DNA from: Candidatus Electrothrix aestuarii
GTDB taxonomy: Bacteria; Desulfobacterota; Desulfobulbia; Desulfobulbales; Desulfobulbaceae
DNA: 64,000 bases
Reading direction: 5' to 3'
Assembly (NCBI GenBank): GCA_032595685.2
Contig: CP159373.1
Coordinates: 765,001 to 829,000 of the forward strand
Shown: positions 9,139-17,911 of the stretch, in pieces
Position numbering within the stretch: the first letter of the stretch is position 1
How the letters are laid out: the number at the start of each line of letters is the position of its first letter
Position numbers and translations under genes: made by a program
The notes under the pieces: model-generated
Databases searched by the model: none
Seen by the model: the letters and a program-made list of their open reading frames with translations, nothing else
What the model was told of the DNA's origin: nothing

Positions 9139-9729
9139 CTACCCATCATTCTTTATGAAGTCAACAGGCACAAACTCTGTCAGCCACACCCCATTGGCAG
9201 AAAGAAAAAACAGATGTCCGGTATCATTCATCCCCTTCGCATCAATCTCCAGCACAACAGGACGACCATGCCGCGCACCGACCCGATGTGCCTGCTCCCG
9301 CGCTGCGGAAAGATGAACATGCTGGCGACTCATCCTTTGTAGACCTTGAGACTCAATTGACGGAAGGAAACGCATTGCCGTGCCATGAAAGAGCACCGAA
9401 GGTGGAGTTACCGGGGGCAATTCGAGATCGATATCAACAGAGTGCCCCTGATTGGCACGAATCCGTAAACCGTCCGGGCTGAAGGCAAAGCGCTGTTTAT
9501 CATTCCTGAACACAACCTCGTCGAGTTGCTCCCTGAAGATCTCGGTTCCATGAGCCTTGGTAGCGCTCAACAGGTCATCAACGACAACCCACCCGTTTGC
9601 ATCAAGATGAATCCCTATTTTCTCCGGGGCATGCCGAAGAATCAGGCTGAGAAATTTACTGATTTTGACATTCGGATCAGGCATAAAGACATAACCCATC
9701 TCGCTGGCCGTTGCGGCCAGACGCCTCAT
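9139..9729 (-). CDS. kptA: RNA 2'-phosphotransferase (KptA/Tpt1)
   Basis: 196 aa. Transfers the 2'-phosphate of a spliced-type RNA junction to NAD+, giving ADP-ribose 1'',2''-cyclic phosphate and nicotinamide. Visible Tpt1 landmarks are KFLSLILRH near the start, LFHGTAMRFLPSI, RQHVHLSA and the RHGRPVVLEID strand, which hold the conserved Arg-His-Arg-Arg-type active-site pieces. The ATG at 9729 overlaps the panE stop as ATGA and has GGAG nine bases upstream. This supports the long start, although ATG codons at 9696 and 9684 would also give a full domain. The bacterial role is unsettled because bacteria lack tRNA ligase splicing; RNA repair or ADP-ribosylation is suspected in the family. It ends 61 bp before the methyltransferase module. 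Confidence 0.88.
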   Translation of the reverse strand: MRRLAATASEMGYVFMPDPNVKISKFLSLILRHAPEKIGIHLDANGWVVVDDLLSATKAHGTEIFREQLDEVVFRNDKQRFAFSPDGLRIRANQGHSVDIDLELPPVTPPSVLFHGTAMRFLPSIESQGLQRMSRQHVHLSAAREQAHRVGARHGRPVVLEIDAKGMNDTGHLFFLSANGVWLTEFVPVDFIKNDG

Positions 9730-10673
9730 TTCTGCTCCATAAACCTGATCATATTATAAAGCATGGTATTATAGGGCACCGCAACCCCAAACTTTTCCCC
9801 CAAGCGAATCACCGCCCCGCTCAGGGCATCAATCTCGGTTTTCTTACCAGCCTGGATATCCTGCAAGGTGGACGAGCGATGCTTGGCTGCCAGCGGAACG
9901 ATAGTCCCGTAAAAGGCCTCCAGATACTCCTCGGCACTGGCCCAGTGGGTGCTGTAGCCTGCCGCCTCCATCACCGCAAACACCTCGCGGATGACCTCAT
10001 CCATAATTTGACGGGAGTTCTCCTGCTCTGCCAAGGCACCATAGGGCACATTAAAAATCGCACCCAGGGGGTTCAGGGCACAGTTAAACAGCATCTTGGC
10101 CCAGAGGTCGCGGGCGATATCCGGGGCAGCCGCACAGGGAATGCCGCCCTGGTTGATCTGTTGACAGAGCAACTCTATGGCACCCAGCTCAGTACCGAAC
10201 AGGCTCCCGATATGGATGGGCTGCACATGGGCGGTGATTTCCACCTGATTTGCCTGCGGCCTGCAAAAACCAGTGATCACCCGTGCATTGAAAATACGAT
10301 CAGCCGGAAAATGCTCAGTAAAAATCTCTGCATTGCCCCAACCGTTCTGCACCAAGACAATCGCGGTCTGCTCATGCAGCAAGACAGGACACCCTGCGAG
10401 TTCCTGGGCCACAGCGGGTGAATCAAAGGACTTGGTCGAAACAAGGATGTAGTCGTAGGGCGTCCCTGACAATTCACCAATACTGGAAACACAGACAAAG
10501 GCCTGGGGCTCAGCATGATACTCCCCAAAAATACCGATCTGTCGTAATCCCCCCTCTTGCAGACGTTTCCGGGTGTTTTCCCTGGCCAGGATATCAACCT
10601 GTCCCCCCATCTTGAGCAGACAGGCTGCAAGACCAAGGCCAACCGCGCCACCGCCGTAAATCAATATTCGCAC
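9726..10673 (-). CDS. panE: 2-dehydropantoate 2-reductase (PanE/ApbA)
   Basis: 315 aa, normal length. NADPH-dependent reduction of ketopantoate to pantoate for pantothenate and coenzyme A. The N-terminal Rossmann fold shows GGGAVGLGLAACL (GxGxxG) at residues 7-19, with a typical VSTKSFDS segment. The C-terminal helical domain contains LWAKMLFNCALNPLGAI with the catalytic Lys, and the later LQDIQAGKKTEIDAL motif that marks ketopantoate reductases. It overlaps kptA by 4 bp (ATGA). No panB or panC lies nearby. Proteins of this family can also reduce other 2-oxoacids, so the pantothenate role is the default family assignment. Confidence 0.9.
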   Translation of the reverse strand: MRILIYGGGAVGLGLAACLLKMGGQVDILARENTRKRLQEGGLRQIGIFGEYHAEPQAFVCVSSIGELSGTPYDYILVSTKSFDSPAVAQELAGCPVLLHEQTAIVLVQNGWGNAEIFTEHFPADRIFNARVITGFCRPQANQVEITAHVQPIHIGSLFGTELGAIELLCQQINQGGIPCAAAPDIARDLWAKMLFNCALNPLGAIFNVPYGALAEQENSRQIMDEVIREVFAVMEAAGYSTHWASAEEYLEAFYGTIVPLAAKHRSSTLQDIQAGKKTEIDALSGAVIRLGEKFGVAVPYNTMLYNMIRFMEQK

Positions 10674-10762
10674 AACACCGCCTCTCCCTCTCCCATTATA
10701 CCTAAGATGCGCCGCAGTTCTTATAAGTTTTCTGATATAACAGATCTAATATATTTTCTCTA

Positions 10763-11257
10763 TCACTCAAGCGTTTTTTTCCACTCTTTAAATTCAGGAA
10801 AGCTATCTTCAAAGGCACACTCGAACCAATATATTCTTTTGGGATCAGCCTCTTCCAGCACCAACAACCAGGCCCGCAAAAGATTCAGGAATCTCTCCCG
10901 TTCCTCCTCGCTGGGCAGAATATCCTCATATTTTTCGGTTGGCTCAGCAAGTTCATGGATCTGTTTTTCTCCAGCAACAGAGCTGAGATAATCTCCATAT
11001 TCATCAGGCACTGAAGTACCTTTCGCGCCTTCACCTGCAAGGATCCACTCTGTGGAAAGATGATATTCCTTGGCAACCAAGTAAGCCCATTCTATGGGAA
11101 AATCCCCTGCTTTTTTTCGCGCAGATATACTCGGTTGTGTTTTCCCGATCACCTCCCCCAATTCATTAAAATTATTTATATCTGTCTCTTTCTTTATGCG
11201 CTCCCATGCCGCCGCAAAATTATTTTTATATTTTTTTATATTTTTCCTTGTTGACAT
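10763..11257 (-). CDS. CI-repressor-like HTH protein
   Basis: 164 aa. Residues ~12-75 resemble the N-terminal helix-turn-helix of lambda-type CI repressors (Phage_CI_repr): AAWERIKKETDINNFNELGEVIGKT is followed by the recognition segment QPSISARKK and then AYLVAKEYHLSTEWILAGEG, the usual end of that domain. The C-terminal ~85 residues are acidic and lack the S24 LexA-type Ser/Lys protease core, so cleavage-based induction is not expected. It is divergent from the small gene at 11450, across about 190 bp of AT-rich DNA that may hold its operator. It could be a prophage remnant or a domesticated regulator; no other phage gene is nearby. Confidence 0.75.
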   Translation of the reverse strand: MSTRKNIKKYKNNFAAAWERIKKETDINNFNELGEVIGKTQPSISARKKAGDFPIEWAYLVAKEYHLSTEWILAGEGAKGTSVPDEYGDYLSSVAGEKQIHELAEPTEKYEDILPSEEERERFLNLLRAWLLVLEEADPKRIYWFECAFEDSFPEFKEWKKTLE

Positions 11258-11449
11258 GTCTATCTTTTCGGAATATAGAAAATATGATATTATGTTTTAA
11301 ATATTATATGCCATCAATAAACTTTTTGCTTCAGGGCATCAGGCGAGACAAGCAGCTGGCATGTTTTCCCATACCATATCTTGCTCCTATGAAACACAGT
11401 TTTGCATCCCAAAGGAAGCACAAATAAAAAATATGCTCGGTAAAAAACG

Positions 11450-11752
11450 ATGACAACAACACCGACTGTCCCTTCAGATTTTTTTCTCAAGACCAGAATC
11501 AAAGGATGGGTGGCAGAGATCAAACACATCCAGCTGAATGTGGCCCAGGGATTTTTCCGTACCTTTGTCAGGGTTCCTGCCCGTTGCAAGTACGAGCACG
11601 TCTCAACCTTTATTGTCCACGGCTCCACACCGCTGGGGCAGGAAGGGCAGCATATAGACATCATCTGCCGGGTCAGATCTGTCGATATACCGGAACGGTA
11701 TACAGTACAGCTTTGGTTTGATGAGACAGTTGAGCCCGCAGACGGTTATTGA
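11450..11752 (+). CDS. Small hypothetical protein
   Basis: 100 aa, no family recognised. It is cytoplasmic by appearance: no signal peptide or membrane segment. The middle reads as a small beta-rich domain (FFRTFVRVPARCKYEHVSTF, then DIICRVRSVDIPERYTVQLWF), which loosely recalls a PilZ- or OB-like barrel but lacks the PilZ RxxxR and D/NxSxxG motifs. The ATG at 11450 has only a weak ribosome site. It faces away from the CI-like gene and converges on the acyltransferase gene, whose stop is 16 bp away. Coding status is supported by length and composition only. Confidence 0.5.
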   Translation: MTTTPTVPSDFFLKTRIKGWVAEIKHIQLNVAQGFFRTFVRVPARCKYEHVSTFIVHGSTPLGQEGQHIDIICRVRSVDIPERYTVQLWFDETVEPADGY

Positions 11753-11767
11753 AGCGCCCCTTCTCGC

Positions 11768-12442
11768 TCACACATGTCCGTCCCGCCCAAACTCCTGCCA
11801 AAGCTCCTGGTACATGCGATTCATGGCCTCCTCCACCTGTAACCGATATGCCTCTATCTTCTCGGCGTTCAGTTTGGGCTCGACGTATATCAAATCACCG
11901 TATTGCAGAATAATGGGACTAAAAGGTATGGGAAGAACAGAATGATCCCAGGAATTAAAGGCCTTATAGCGTTTTGTCGCCCAGACTATGGGCATAATTG
12001 GCGAGCCGGATTTTGCCGCCAGCATGATGGCACCAGGCTGCATCTTGAGAGCTGGCCCTTGGGAACCGTCAGCCACGATTCCAGCATTCTTTCCCTGTTT
12101 CACATGATCCACCATGCCCTTCAAGGCCCTGACCCCGAAACGATTGGCGGAGCCACGCACTGTCTCAAAACCCAGAAGTTCAGCCACCCTGGCTATATAT
12201 TCGCCGTCCTTGCTGGCACTGACCATTGCAACACCAGGATATTGCCGCAGATGGTAGAGCATGTAAAAAACCGAATAATGCCAGAATGGCACCACCGCAG
12301 CACCCTGCTCCAGCACCTTCTGCAAATTTTCCTGCCCCCGAATCTGTACCGGGCAGGTACCGAACCAACACGCTGTCAGAGAGACATAGAGCCTTGGAAC
12401 AACAGCAAGAGAAGCTTTATAAAGAAAATCAGAAGAACTCAC
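11768..12442 (-). CDS. DUF374-type lysophospholipid/lipid A acyltransferase family protein
   Basis: 224 aa, the usual size of the DUF374 family. Members resemble LpxL/PlsC acyltransferases and are thought to acylate lipid A or phospholipid at the inner membrane. Visible are VVPFWHYSVFYMLYHL with the catalytic-type His after a Phe-Trp, VSASKDGEYIA, LLGFETVRGSANRFG, then GIVADGSQGPALKMQPGAI, MLAAKSGSPIMPI and the closing YEQ-type region. These blocks match the DUF374 pattern. The N-terminus contains a weakly hydrophobic anchor (LYKASLAVVPRLYVSLTACWF). The substrate is not predictable. It stands alone between a convergent small gene and the secreted sialidase-like gene. Confidence 0.82.
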   Translation of the reverse strand: MSSSDFLYKASLAVVPRLYVSLTACWFGTCPVQIRGQENLQKVLEQGAAVVPFWHYSVFYMLYHLRQYPGVAMVSASKDGEYIARVAELLGFETVRGSANRFGVRALKGMVDHVKQGKNAGIVADGSQGPALKMQPGAIMLAAKSGSPIMPIVWATKRYKAFNSWDHSVLPIPFSPIILQYGDLIYVEPKLNAEKIEAYRLQVEEAMNRMYQELWQEFGRDGHV

Positions 12443-12536
12443 GAGAAGGACAATTATTGTCTGTCAGTAGTTAGATGAAAAAAAGGTGCCCGGAGTAATG
12501 CCCAAAGCATCCGCTCAACCGATCAACCGAAACAGC

Positions 12537-13979
12537 TCACTGAAATAACAGAAGCAGATAAATCGCTGGCAAAAAGGAGTCTGATGGCGGAGAAAACGGT
12601 GAATCAAAATAAACACTATCATGAGCATTGCGGGTATCTGTCCACACAACCGCCACCTCACTACCCACCGATAGAGTCGGGTTGACTGTCACCGCAGGAC
12701 GAACATATGTCAAGCTAGCGCTATTAGCCGCATCAACAAGACCTGTATTTATCCAGCTTTCTGGATTATTTATAGAAGCCATAGCGTATCGGACATTATA
12801 TTCCTGCCAATAGGTTGCATAAAAAAATCCTTCGCCAGTGCTCACGGCAAGATCAACACCTTCCTCACTGTCATATGACCAAGGCAAGAGAAAAGGGGCG
12901 CCCCACGTAGAGCCGCCATTTACAGATGAACACCCCTCTACATCTTTATCGCCTACATAATCAATAGTGTAAGCGACAAGAACTGTGGAAGAGTCTCCAT
13001 GACTAACAGCGACCCTGGGGTGATATTTATCCTCTACGTCAGTAGTCAGTTGCACAGGGGTACTCCAAACCTCCCCACCATCAGCACTTTTGGTTACAAA
13101 AATTTGATTGTCCCAGCTTGCTGAAGAATCTGTCCACCCAAGTTTCTTAAAGGTAATAAAAAGACCGGATGAACCATAGGCAATATCCGGCTGCGTCGCT
13201 GACGATGAATTTTCCGCACTGCCGGTTACATTGACAGGTGCCGACCAGCTCAGTCCTCTATCACTGCTTTTTGTAAAATATACGGGGGAATAATCAACTC
13301 CATATTGAGCATAAGTCAGATACAAATTTGGACTGGCTGCATTTTCTATATTATCCGTGGCGATCCTTGGATAGACATGGTCATCTGTACCAGCCATAGT
13401 GATACCAGACAGCACAGAAACGAGATCATAATCCGTGCTATTTCCCGGATTGATGCGCAAGAACCTGATTGTCCTGGCACTGTCACTCTCTACCCGTTCG
13501 TAGACGACACAAACCCACTTTTCCGAGCTGGTTTCAATATAAGTAAGCGATGGATTATGGCTCCCGTTTTCCGAAGAGGGGGAAGCCCAAAAAGCAGACC
13601 AGCTTTGCCCATTATTCGTAGATCGGTAGATAACTATCTTGGAATCAGTAAGCCGCTCCACAGCTACATACAGATCGCCACTCAGCGTGCTTACGATAGA
13701 GGGCTGTACTTCGTTATAACTCGGGTCCGTGACAAGAATATCATTTTCATCCCAATCTGCTTCCAAGCTGGCAGAAACAAGCAAGGGCTCCTGATCAACT
13801 CCCAGCCCAGTGAAGGAAGAAAGTGAAGGCGAAGTTAATATCGTTCTATCTCGCGCCAATGATGTCTCTGCCCCCAGCAACCCACCGGAAGAGATCACGA
13901 GACTACAGAAAAGGAAGACGGCCCACCGAATACCCTCGCTCATAAACTTAGAAAAAACACTTAAACCCCTCATCTTCAT
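12537..13979 (-). CDS. Secreted sialidase-fold (BNR repeat) protein
   Basis: 480 aa from ATG 13979, which follows an AGGAAGG site; the track of open frame runs to 14021 but without a site. A signal peptide is visible (hydrophobic AVFLFCSLVISSGGLLGA near residues 20-38). The rest is a beta-propeller with BNR/Asp-box repeats: SxDxGxxW-type motifs STNNGQSW, SSDRGLSW, SADGGEVW and SVNGGSTW, one per blade. The Arg triad of true neuraminidases is not obvious, so it may bind glycans or proteins without sialidase activity. The C-terminus ends in a short hydrophobic run (LPAIYLLLLFQ), which is odd for a soluble secreted protein and resembles a stretch in the 39.8-43.2 kb protein. It lies 42 bp after the second transglutaminase-like gene and may be co-transcribed. 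Confidence 0.75.
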   Translation of the reverse strand: MKMRGLSVFSKFMSEGIRWAVFLFCSLVISSGGLLGAETSLARDRTILTSPSLSSFTGLGVDQEPLLVSASLEADWDENDILVTDPSYNEVQPSIVSTLSGDLYVAVERLTDSKIVIYRSTNNGQSWSAFWASPSSENGSHNPSLTYIETSSEKWVCVVYERVESDSARTIRFLRINPGNSTDYDLVSVLSGITMAGTDDHVYPRIATDNIENAASPNLYLTYAQYGVDYSPVYFTKSSDRGLSWSAPVNVTGSAENSSSATQPDIAYGSSGLFITFKKLGWTDSSASWDNQIFVTKSADGGEVWSTPVQLTTDVEDKYHPRVAVSHGDSSTVLVAYTIDYVGDKDVEGCSSVNGGSTWGAPFLLPWSYDSEEGVDLAVSTGEGFFYATYWQEYNVRYAMASINNPESWINTGLVDAANSASLTYVRPAVTVNPTLSVGSEVAVVWTDTRNAHDSVYFDSPFSPPSDSFLPAIYLLLLFQ

Positions 13980-14021
13980 AATACACCTTCCTTTTCCCAG
14001 CACAGAGCAAAAGAGCCGCAC

Positions 14022-15491
14022 TTAGCTCCTTGAAAAAGCAATTAACTGTTCCACAATCGCAGCCAAAGGCGCCTTCTCATACTCCGCAGCCATAGAGGCG
14101 CTTTGTTGCCATTGCGCCTCCATAGGCTCTCCACTCTGCCATTTGCCAGGCAAAGGAATATGGCGTTCTGCCGCTGTCACAATCCGCTCGCCCTGAACCG
14201 GAGTCCAAAGAAAATCTGGATGCGCATTCTGATACCACTCGCCACCGATGATATTTCCGGCAAAATCAAGTTCCAGATCATAAAGATACACAACGGTTTT
14301 GACCTGATCATTGGCCTCACTATCTTTTTCCGAGTGCGTTGGGGGCGTCTCTACAATATAGGATACCTTCATCTCAACGCCTACGATGCTATCTGTCTCG
14401 TTACTACGGAACTGGGCAAACTTATCATTGCTAAATTGCCCCACAGGAACCCTGGCCTCAGCCAGTGCATCCGCATAATACATGCTTTGAGGATTAAAAT
14501 AGCGATAACTGTAGGAGAGAACAGGTTGATTCCAGACCTGATAATCATAGGTCGCATCCATCACCATGCTCCGTCTGGAAGCACCGATCTGGTTAACAAT
14601 CGCCAAGTGCCAAGTGCCAGGATTGGTATCAAAGCAAATCTGCGAAAGAATACGACCAGTCTGCGGATCTAAGGCAGGATTTTTGTCATTACAACGCCCC
14701 CCGATAAAACGGGAACGATACTTCACCTTTGCCCAGAGTAAGGTGGCCAAGGCCTTTATATCGGCGGGATAGAAAGTAATATATGTTTCTCCATCAGCAG
14801 CAAGCACCTTGGCGGTACCTGTCGGGCGGGGCAACATATAGGAAGCCGGAGCCCAGCCGTGACACAGCCCCATCCAGGTCTCAACATGTCCCTTATCAAC
14901 ATAATATTTTTTACCCAGCTCCCACATCTTTCGGGTCAGGGAATACTCACTATCACCAACAAGAATATCGTATTTTTCCGAGGGAGAGAGACAATTGATC
15001 TCCTCGCTATTGCCTTGTGCGAGAACCCGACCTGCCGGGTTGTTCTGGATGTAATCGTAGTTTGCCTTCCAATCAGCAGACCCAGGAAAATTAGGATCAG
15101 CATAGCGATGCCCTAACGCACCGAGGTACAGCCCCCAATAATCATCTGACCAGGGAGATACGTCCAGCTTGGCCTGCATCAGGCCATTTTCTTCCATACT
15201 CTGCAAACCGGAAAAGCTGAATTGGTCAACAAAGCCGTCAGCCTCATCGTTATCGGCAAAGGCGGCCCTGCCCACAGCAATTTCATCCTTCTCCGTAACC
15301 TTTTGGCGCAAGGCATCACGGGCATCCACATGGGCAGACTCCTCAATTCCTGCCTTATCAAAAATACTCGCGCCCGAGGAATCCAGTGCCTCCCCATCAT
15401 ACTTGGGTGGGATACTCTTCATGAACTCAACAGGATTCTCATGAAATGCCTGCACGCCTGTATTCATCTCTTTCCCCTGTTCTTCAGACAT
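14022..15491 (-). CDS. Transglutaminase-elicitor-like protein B
   Basis: 489 aa, preceded by a GAGGAGAG ribosome site. It resembles the TGase_elicitor family, named after the Phytophthora GP42 cell-wall transglutaminase. The catalytic candidates are C210 in WMGLCHGWAPASY, H295 in GTWHLAIVNQIG and D312 in MVMDATYDY, a Cys-His-Asp order as in transglutaminases. Immediately after the Asp comes VWNQPVLSYSYRY, which aligns with the Pep-13 elicitor peptide (VWNQPVRGFKVYE). No signal peptide or membrane segment is seen, so export, if any, would be non-classical. It is a paralogue of the protein at 17912-19570, with collinear blocks through the whole core. It is separated from the upstream beta-sandwich gene by 221 bp containing a hairpin repeat. 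The substrate is unknown. Confidence 0.72.
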   Translation of the reverse strand: MSEEQGKEMNTGVQAFHENPVEFMKSIPPKYDGEALDSSGASIFDKAGIEESAHVDARDALRQKVTEKDEIAVGRAAFADNDEADGFVDQFSFSGLQSMEENGLMQAKLDVSPWSDDYWGLYLGALGHRYADPNFPGSADWKANYDYIQNNPAGRVLAQGNSEEINCLSPSEKYDILVGDSEYSLTRKMWELGKKYYVDKGHVETWMGLCHGWAPASYMLPRPTGTAKVLAADGETYITFYPADIKALATLLWAKVKYRSRFIGGRCNDKNPALDPQTGRILSQICFDTNPGTWHLAIVNQIGASRRSMVMDATYDYQVWNQPVLSYSYRYFNPQSMYYADALAEARVPVGQFSNDKFAQFRSNETDSIVGVEMKVSYIVETPPTHSEKDSEANDQVKTVVYLYDLELDFAGNIIGGEWYQNAHPDFLWTPVQGERIVTAAERHIPLPGKWQSGEPMEAQWQQSASMAAEYEKAPLAAIVEQLIAFSRS

Positions 15492-15589
15492 AGTTCTCTC
15501 CTCGTGAAACTTATGAACGTTATAAACGAACTTTCCCCGCCCTTACCATTCACCAGAACGGGATCAAACAAAATTTCCGGTACATGCTG

Positions 15590-15657
15590 GAGGGGCTGCC
15601 CTGCGGGCCTACCCGACATCATAGGGGGAAACACACAGGTTTACCCCTACGACGCAT
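15590..15657. repeat. Intergenic REP-like double hairpin
   Basis: Between the two genes lie two inverted repeats. The first is GGGctgcCCTGCGGGcctaCCC (about 15593-15615). The second runs 15622-15649 with arms TAGGGG and CCCCTA and a purine/pyrimidine-matched inner part. The TAGGGG...CCCCTA tip recurs at 44618-44649, so this may be a dispersed REP/MITE-like element. No long T-run follows on the minus strand, so it is not a standard terminator, though it could pause or protect the transcript. Confidence 0.45.
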
Positions 15658-15712
15658 GACAACTTCTTACAATACATAATGAAAGCGTGATGAAAGCCTC
15701 TCCGCTTTTCCT

Positions 15713-16849
15713 TCACACTTCCTGGCTATCCAGACGATGGACAAGCCACAGAGAGGTCTTAATGACACCACCGGCAATCTGCGCAGTGAGAGAACCGGGT
15801 GGAACAATGACCTTTCTTTGCTCAAGCGCCTGTAAAATACGATCCCAACTGGAACGGAGCATAGGCGGAGTGGGAAAAACAGCTCGCATTTCAGCCGGTT
15901 GATCCAGTTCAAGAGCCTGAATATCAGGATGCTCAGCAAAATCACTGGGAAGCTTTTTCACTACAGCAGACAGCTGTGAGACATCAAGCTTACCCTGTCC
16001 TAAGAGGGAATGTGCTGTCAAAATAACCTGCATTGGGTTTATTTGCTCTTCCTTCAGCAAATCAGCCACAGCATTTTCTTTAACAACCTCCCGTCCATGC
16101 AACAGAGCGAGACGAAGTAATTCAACCTGACGTGTGACCTTATCGCTCGCATCAAACCCCTGCCCTGCCTCAGCCATCAACACCGAGACAGAAGGCAAGG
16201 CTGCCCGATATGCAACAACATCAGGAAGCCAAGCTGCTTCTGACAAGGCAAAGACCTGGGTCTGCCAGCCAGCAACCGCCTGTACATAGATCTCATAGAC
16301 CTCCCCTGGCTCTTCCTCCACCCGCAAGCGATAGGTCCCCGGATCCACCTCAATATGCAGGGCAAAGAATCCCTCGTGCTGGTTACAGATTCCCAGGCTC
16401 GGTTCCGCAAGCACCGTGCCATCAAGATCATGCAGACTAAAACCAGCCCAGGGAACCGTTTCAGCATCAGTGAGCGCTCGAATAAAAAGAAAGAGCCAAG
16501 CACCCTTTCCTTTCTTCTCACTAACTGAACGGGACAGCTCTTCCGCAGCCTTTCGGTGTGCTTGCCGCTCCGTACTGATCCCGGAAAAAGGAACCGGCGA
16601 GCTGAAATCCACAGGAAGCCCTTGAATATCCACTGCATCAGATCCAGGCTGCACCTCTATCAGCTGATCAACCTGCTGTTGCCCGATACGAAAGCGCGCC
16701 TTGTAGAGACCTGGCAGCACCGGGGTCTCCAGCTGCCCCACACCAATCTCTCGCAATTGGAACTGACTATTAACGAGAAAAACTTCACTCAGACTATCAT
16801 GTGCCCGGACAGTGAGCCTGACCCGCTTTTCAGACGATGATTCCTGCAT
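15713..16849 (-). CDS. Beta-sandwich partner of the metacaspase-like gene (unknown function)
   Basis: 378 aa, no family recognised. Two beta-sandwich-like segments can be seen, each ending in a Pro-Gly turn: TPVLPGLYKARFRIG (about 43-57) and EVDPGTYRLRVEEEPG (about 165-180). The same turn and strand (ELEPGLYKIAVKN) closes the neighbouring metacaspase protein, so the module is shared by the two genes. Residues 230-345 are helical. The C-terminus ends with an amphipathic or weakly hydrophobic stretch (IAGGVIKTSLWLVHRL) that could touch a membrane. There is no signal peptide. It overlaps the metacaspase gene by 20 bp, so the two products are probably made together and may form a complex. An adaptor or substrate role is inference. 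Confidence 0.6.
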   Translation of the reverse strand: MQESSSEKRVRLTVRAHDSLSEVFLVNSQFQLREIGVGQLETPVLPGLYKARFRIGQQQVDQLIEVQPGSDAVDIQGLPVDFSSPVPFSGISTERQAHRKAAEELSRSVSEKKGKGAWLFLFIRALTDAETVPWAGFSLHDLDGTVLAEPSLGICNQHEGFFALHIEVDPGTYRLRVEEEPGEVYEIYVQAVAGWQTQVFALSEAAWLPDVVAYRAALPSVSVLMAEAGQGFDASDKVTRQVELLRLALLHGREVVKENAVADLLKEEQINPMQVILTAHSLLGQGKLDVSQLSAVVKKLPSDFAEHPDIQALELDQPAEMRAVFPTPPMLRSSWDRILQALEQRKVIVPPGSLTAQIAGGVIKTSLWLVHRLDSQEV

Positions 16850-17861
16850 TATTGGGTACCTCGAATATTTGCTGACGTCCTGTATTTTTCACCGCAATTT
16901 TATAGAGTCCCGGCTCCAACTCCAGTGTCTGGCTTGAGGAATTCACCTTTTCTTCCTTAATTTTTTGGAAATTCCCATCGTAAAGCACCAAGGTTTCATC
17001 TCCCTGATAGGAGTCCAGCTGAACAGTGACAGGCATGGCCTGAGCAGATTTACGGTAAAGAAAGGTAATATCATTAGCAGAATCCAGTCTGATCTCAGGC
17101 GGCTCTATCTGAGCATCACCTGCAAAGCTCGCTATACTGTTATGGATCTGATTTTTGATCTGCTGTCCGGTGACCTTCCCTTCCAGAGGACGAGCTGTCT
17201 GCAAAGCATGGAGCAAAGCCTTGGTGAAGATACCAGAATTTCGCCCATCTTCAAATCCCCGTTCACGGGCTATTTGCCCCCTTCCCACAGCAAAGGCATA
17301 GAAATAGCGCACGTTGGCAGCGCCGGGTCGCTCCTTAACCGTCGGGTATTGAGGCTCTTTCACATCATGATAGGAGTTTATGGTGCGGCAACAATCCATC
17401 AGGAGAACAATTTCGTCAAAAACCGAATGACGCTGCAACCAATTCACATAATCGGTGATGGCCACATGCCAGGGAAACATCCTTTGGGCATTGGGGGCGT
17501 ACAGCGCTGTTGTCCCCATATCACCGGGATCTCCGAAACCGTGCCCGGCCACAAAGAGATAGAGCCGTTCACCTACTTTCCCCTGCACGCCCTTGATGAC
17601 AAAATCCTCAAACAGGGCTTCAATCTGATTCGGACGGATCAAGGCAGTGCCCTTCTCGACCTCCCTAGACAAGAGGCTCTGAATGTTCTTTTCCGGGACA
17701 TTACCGCCTTGCGTATCACGCAACCAGGCAAGAAAATCCTCGGCATCATTGGCAGGTCCCTTTAATGCGGCTAACCCACTCTCCGGATAATCATTGAGCC
17801 CGATAACGACAGCATAATGTTCGTTCTTCATCCGCCTCAGACATTTATGATGAAAGAGCAT
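16830..17861 (-). CDS. Metacaspase-like cysteine protease (peptidase C14)
   Basis: 343 aa from ATG 17861 (AGGAG ten bases upstream), or 333 aa from ATG 17831. In the shorter numbering the caspase fold begins at once (YAVVIGLNDYPES), with catalytic H97 in FVAGHGF and Cys in LLMDCCRT (C147/C148), the His-Cys dyad of caspases. Residues ~240-333 form a C-terminal beta-sandwich (PVTVQLDSYQGDETLVLY, then ELEPGLYKIAVKN) like the one in the next gene. The prodomain is missing and the protein appears cytoplasmic. Bacterial C14 proteases usually cut after Arg/Lys and several take part in abortive defence or gliding/secretion. It is flanked by two transglutaminase-like paralogues, so proteolytic activation of these is an attractive but untested idea. 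Confidence 0.85.
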   Translation of the reverse strand: MLFHHKCLRRMKNEHYAVVIGLNDYPESGLAALKGPANDAEDFLAWLRDTQGGNVPEKNIQSLLSREVEKGTALIRPNQIEALFEDFVIKGVQGKVGERLYLFVAGHGFGDPGDMGTTALYAPNAQRMFPWHVAITDYVNWLQRHSVFDEIVLLMDCCRTINSYHDVKEPQYPTVKERPGAANVRYFYAFAVGRGQIARERGFEDGRNSGIFTKALLHALQTARPLEGKVTGQQIKNQIHNSIASFAGDAQIEPPEIRLDSANDITFLYRKSAQAMPVTVQLDSYQGDETLVLYDGNFQKIKEEKVNSSSQTLELEPGLYKIAVKNTGRQQIFEVPNNAGIIV

Positions 17862-17911
17862 GGCAAATCTGCTCCTGGAAATTCCTGCTCAGTAGAGCTT
17901 AAGGGATTAAC

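Noticed and set aside
10763-11257. Prophage region around the CI-like repressor
   Set aside because: No integrase, structural or lysis gene is adjacent; neighbours are ordinary metabolic genes.
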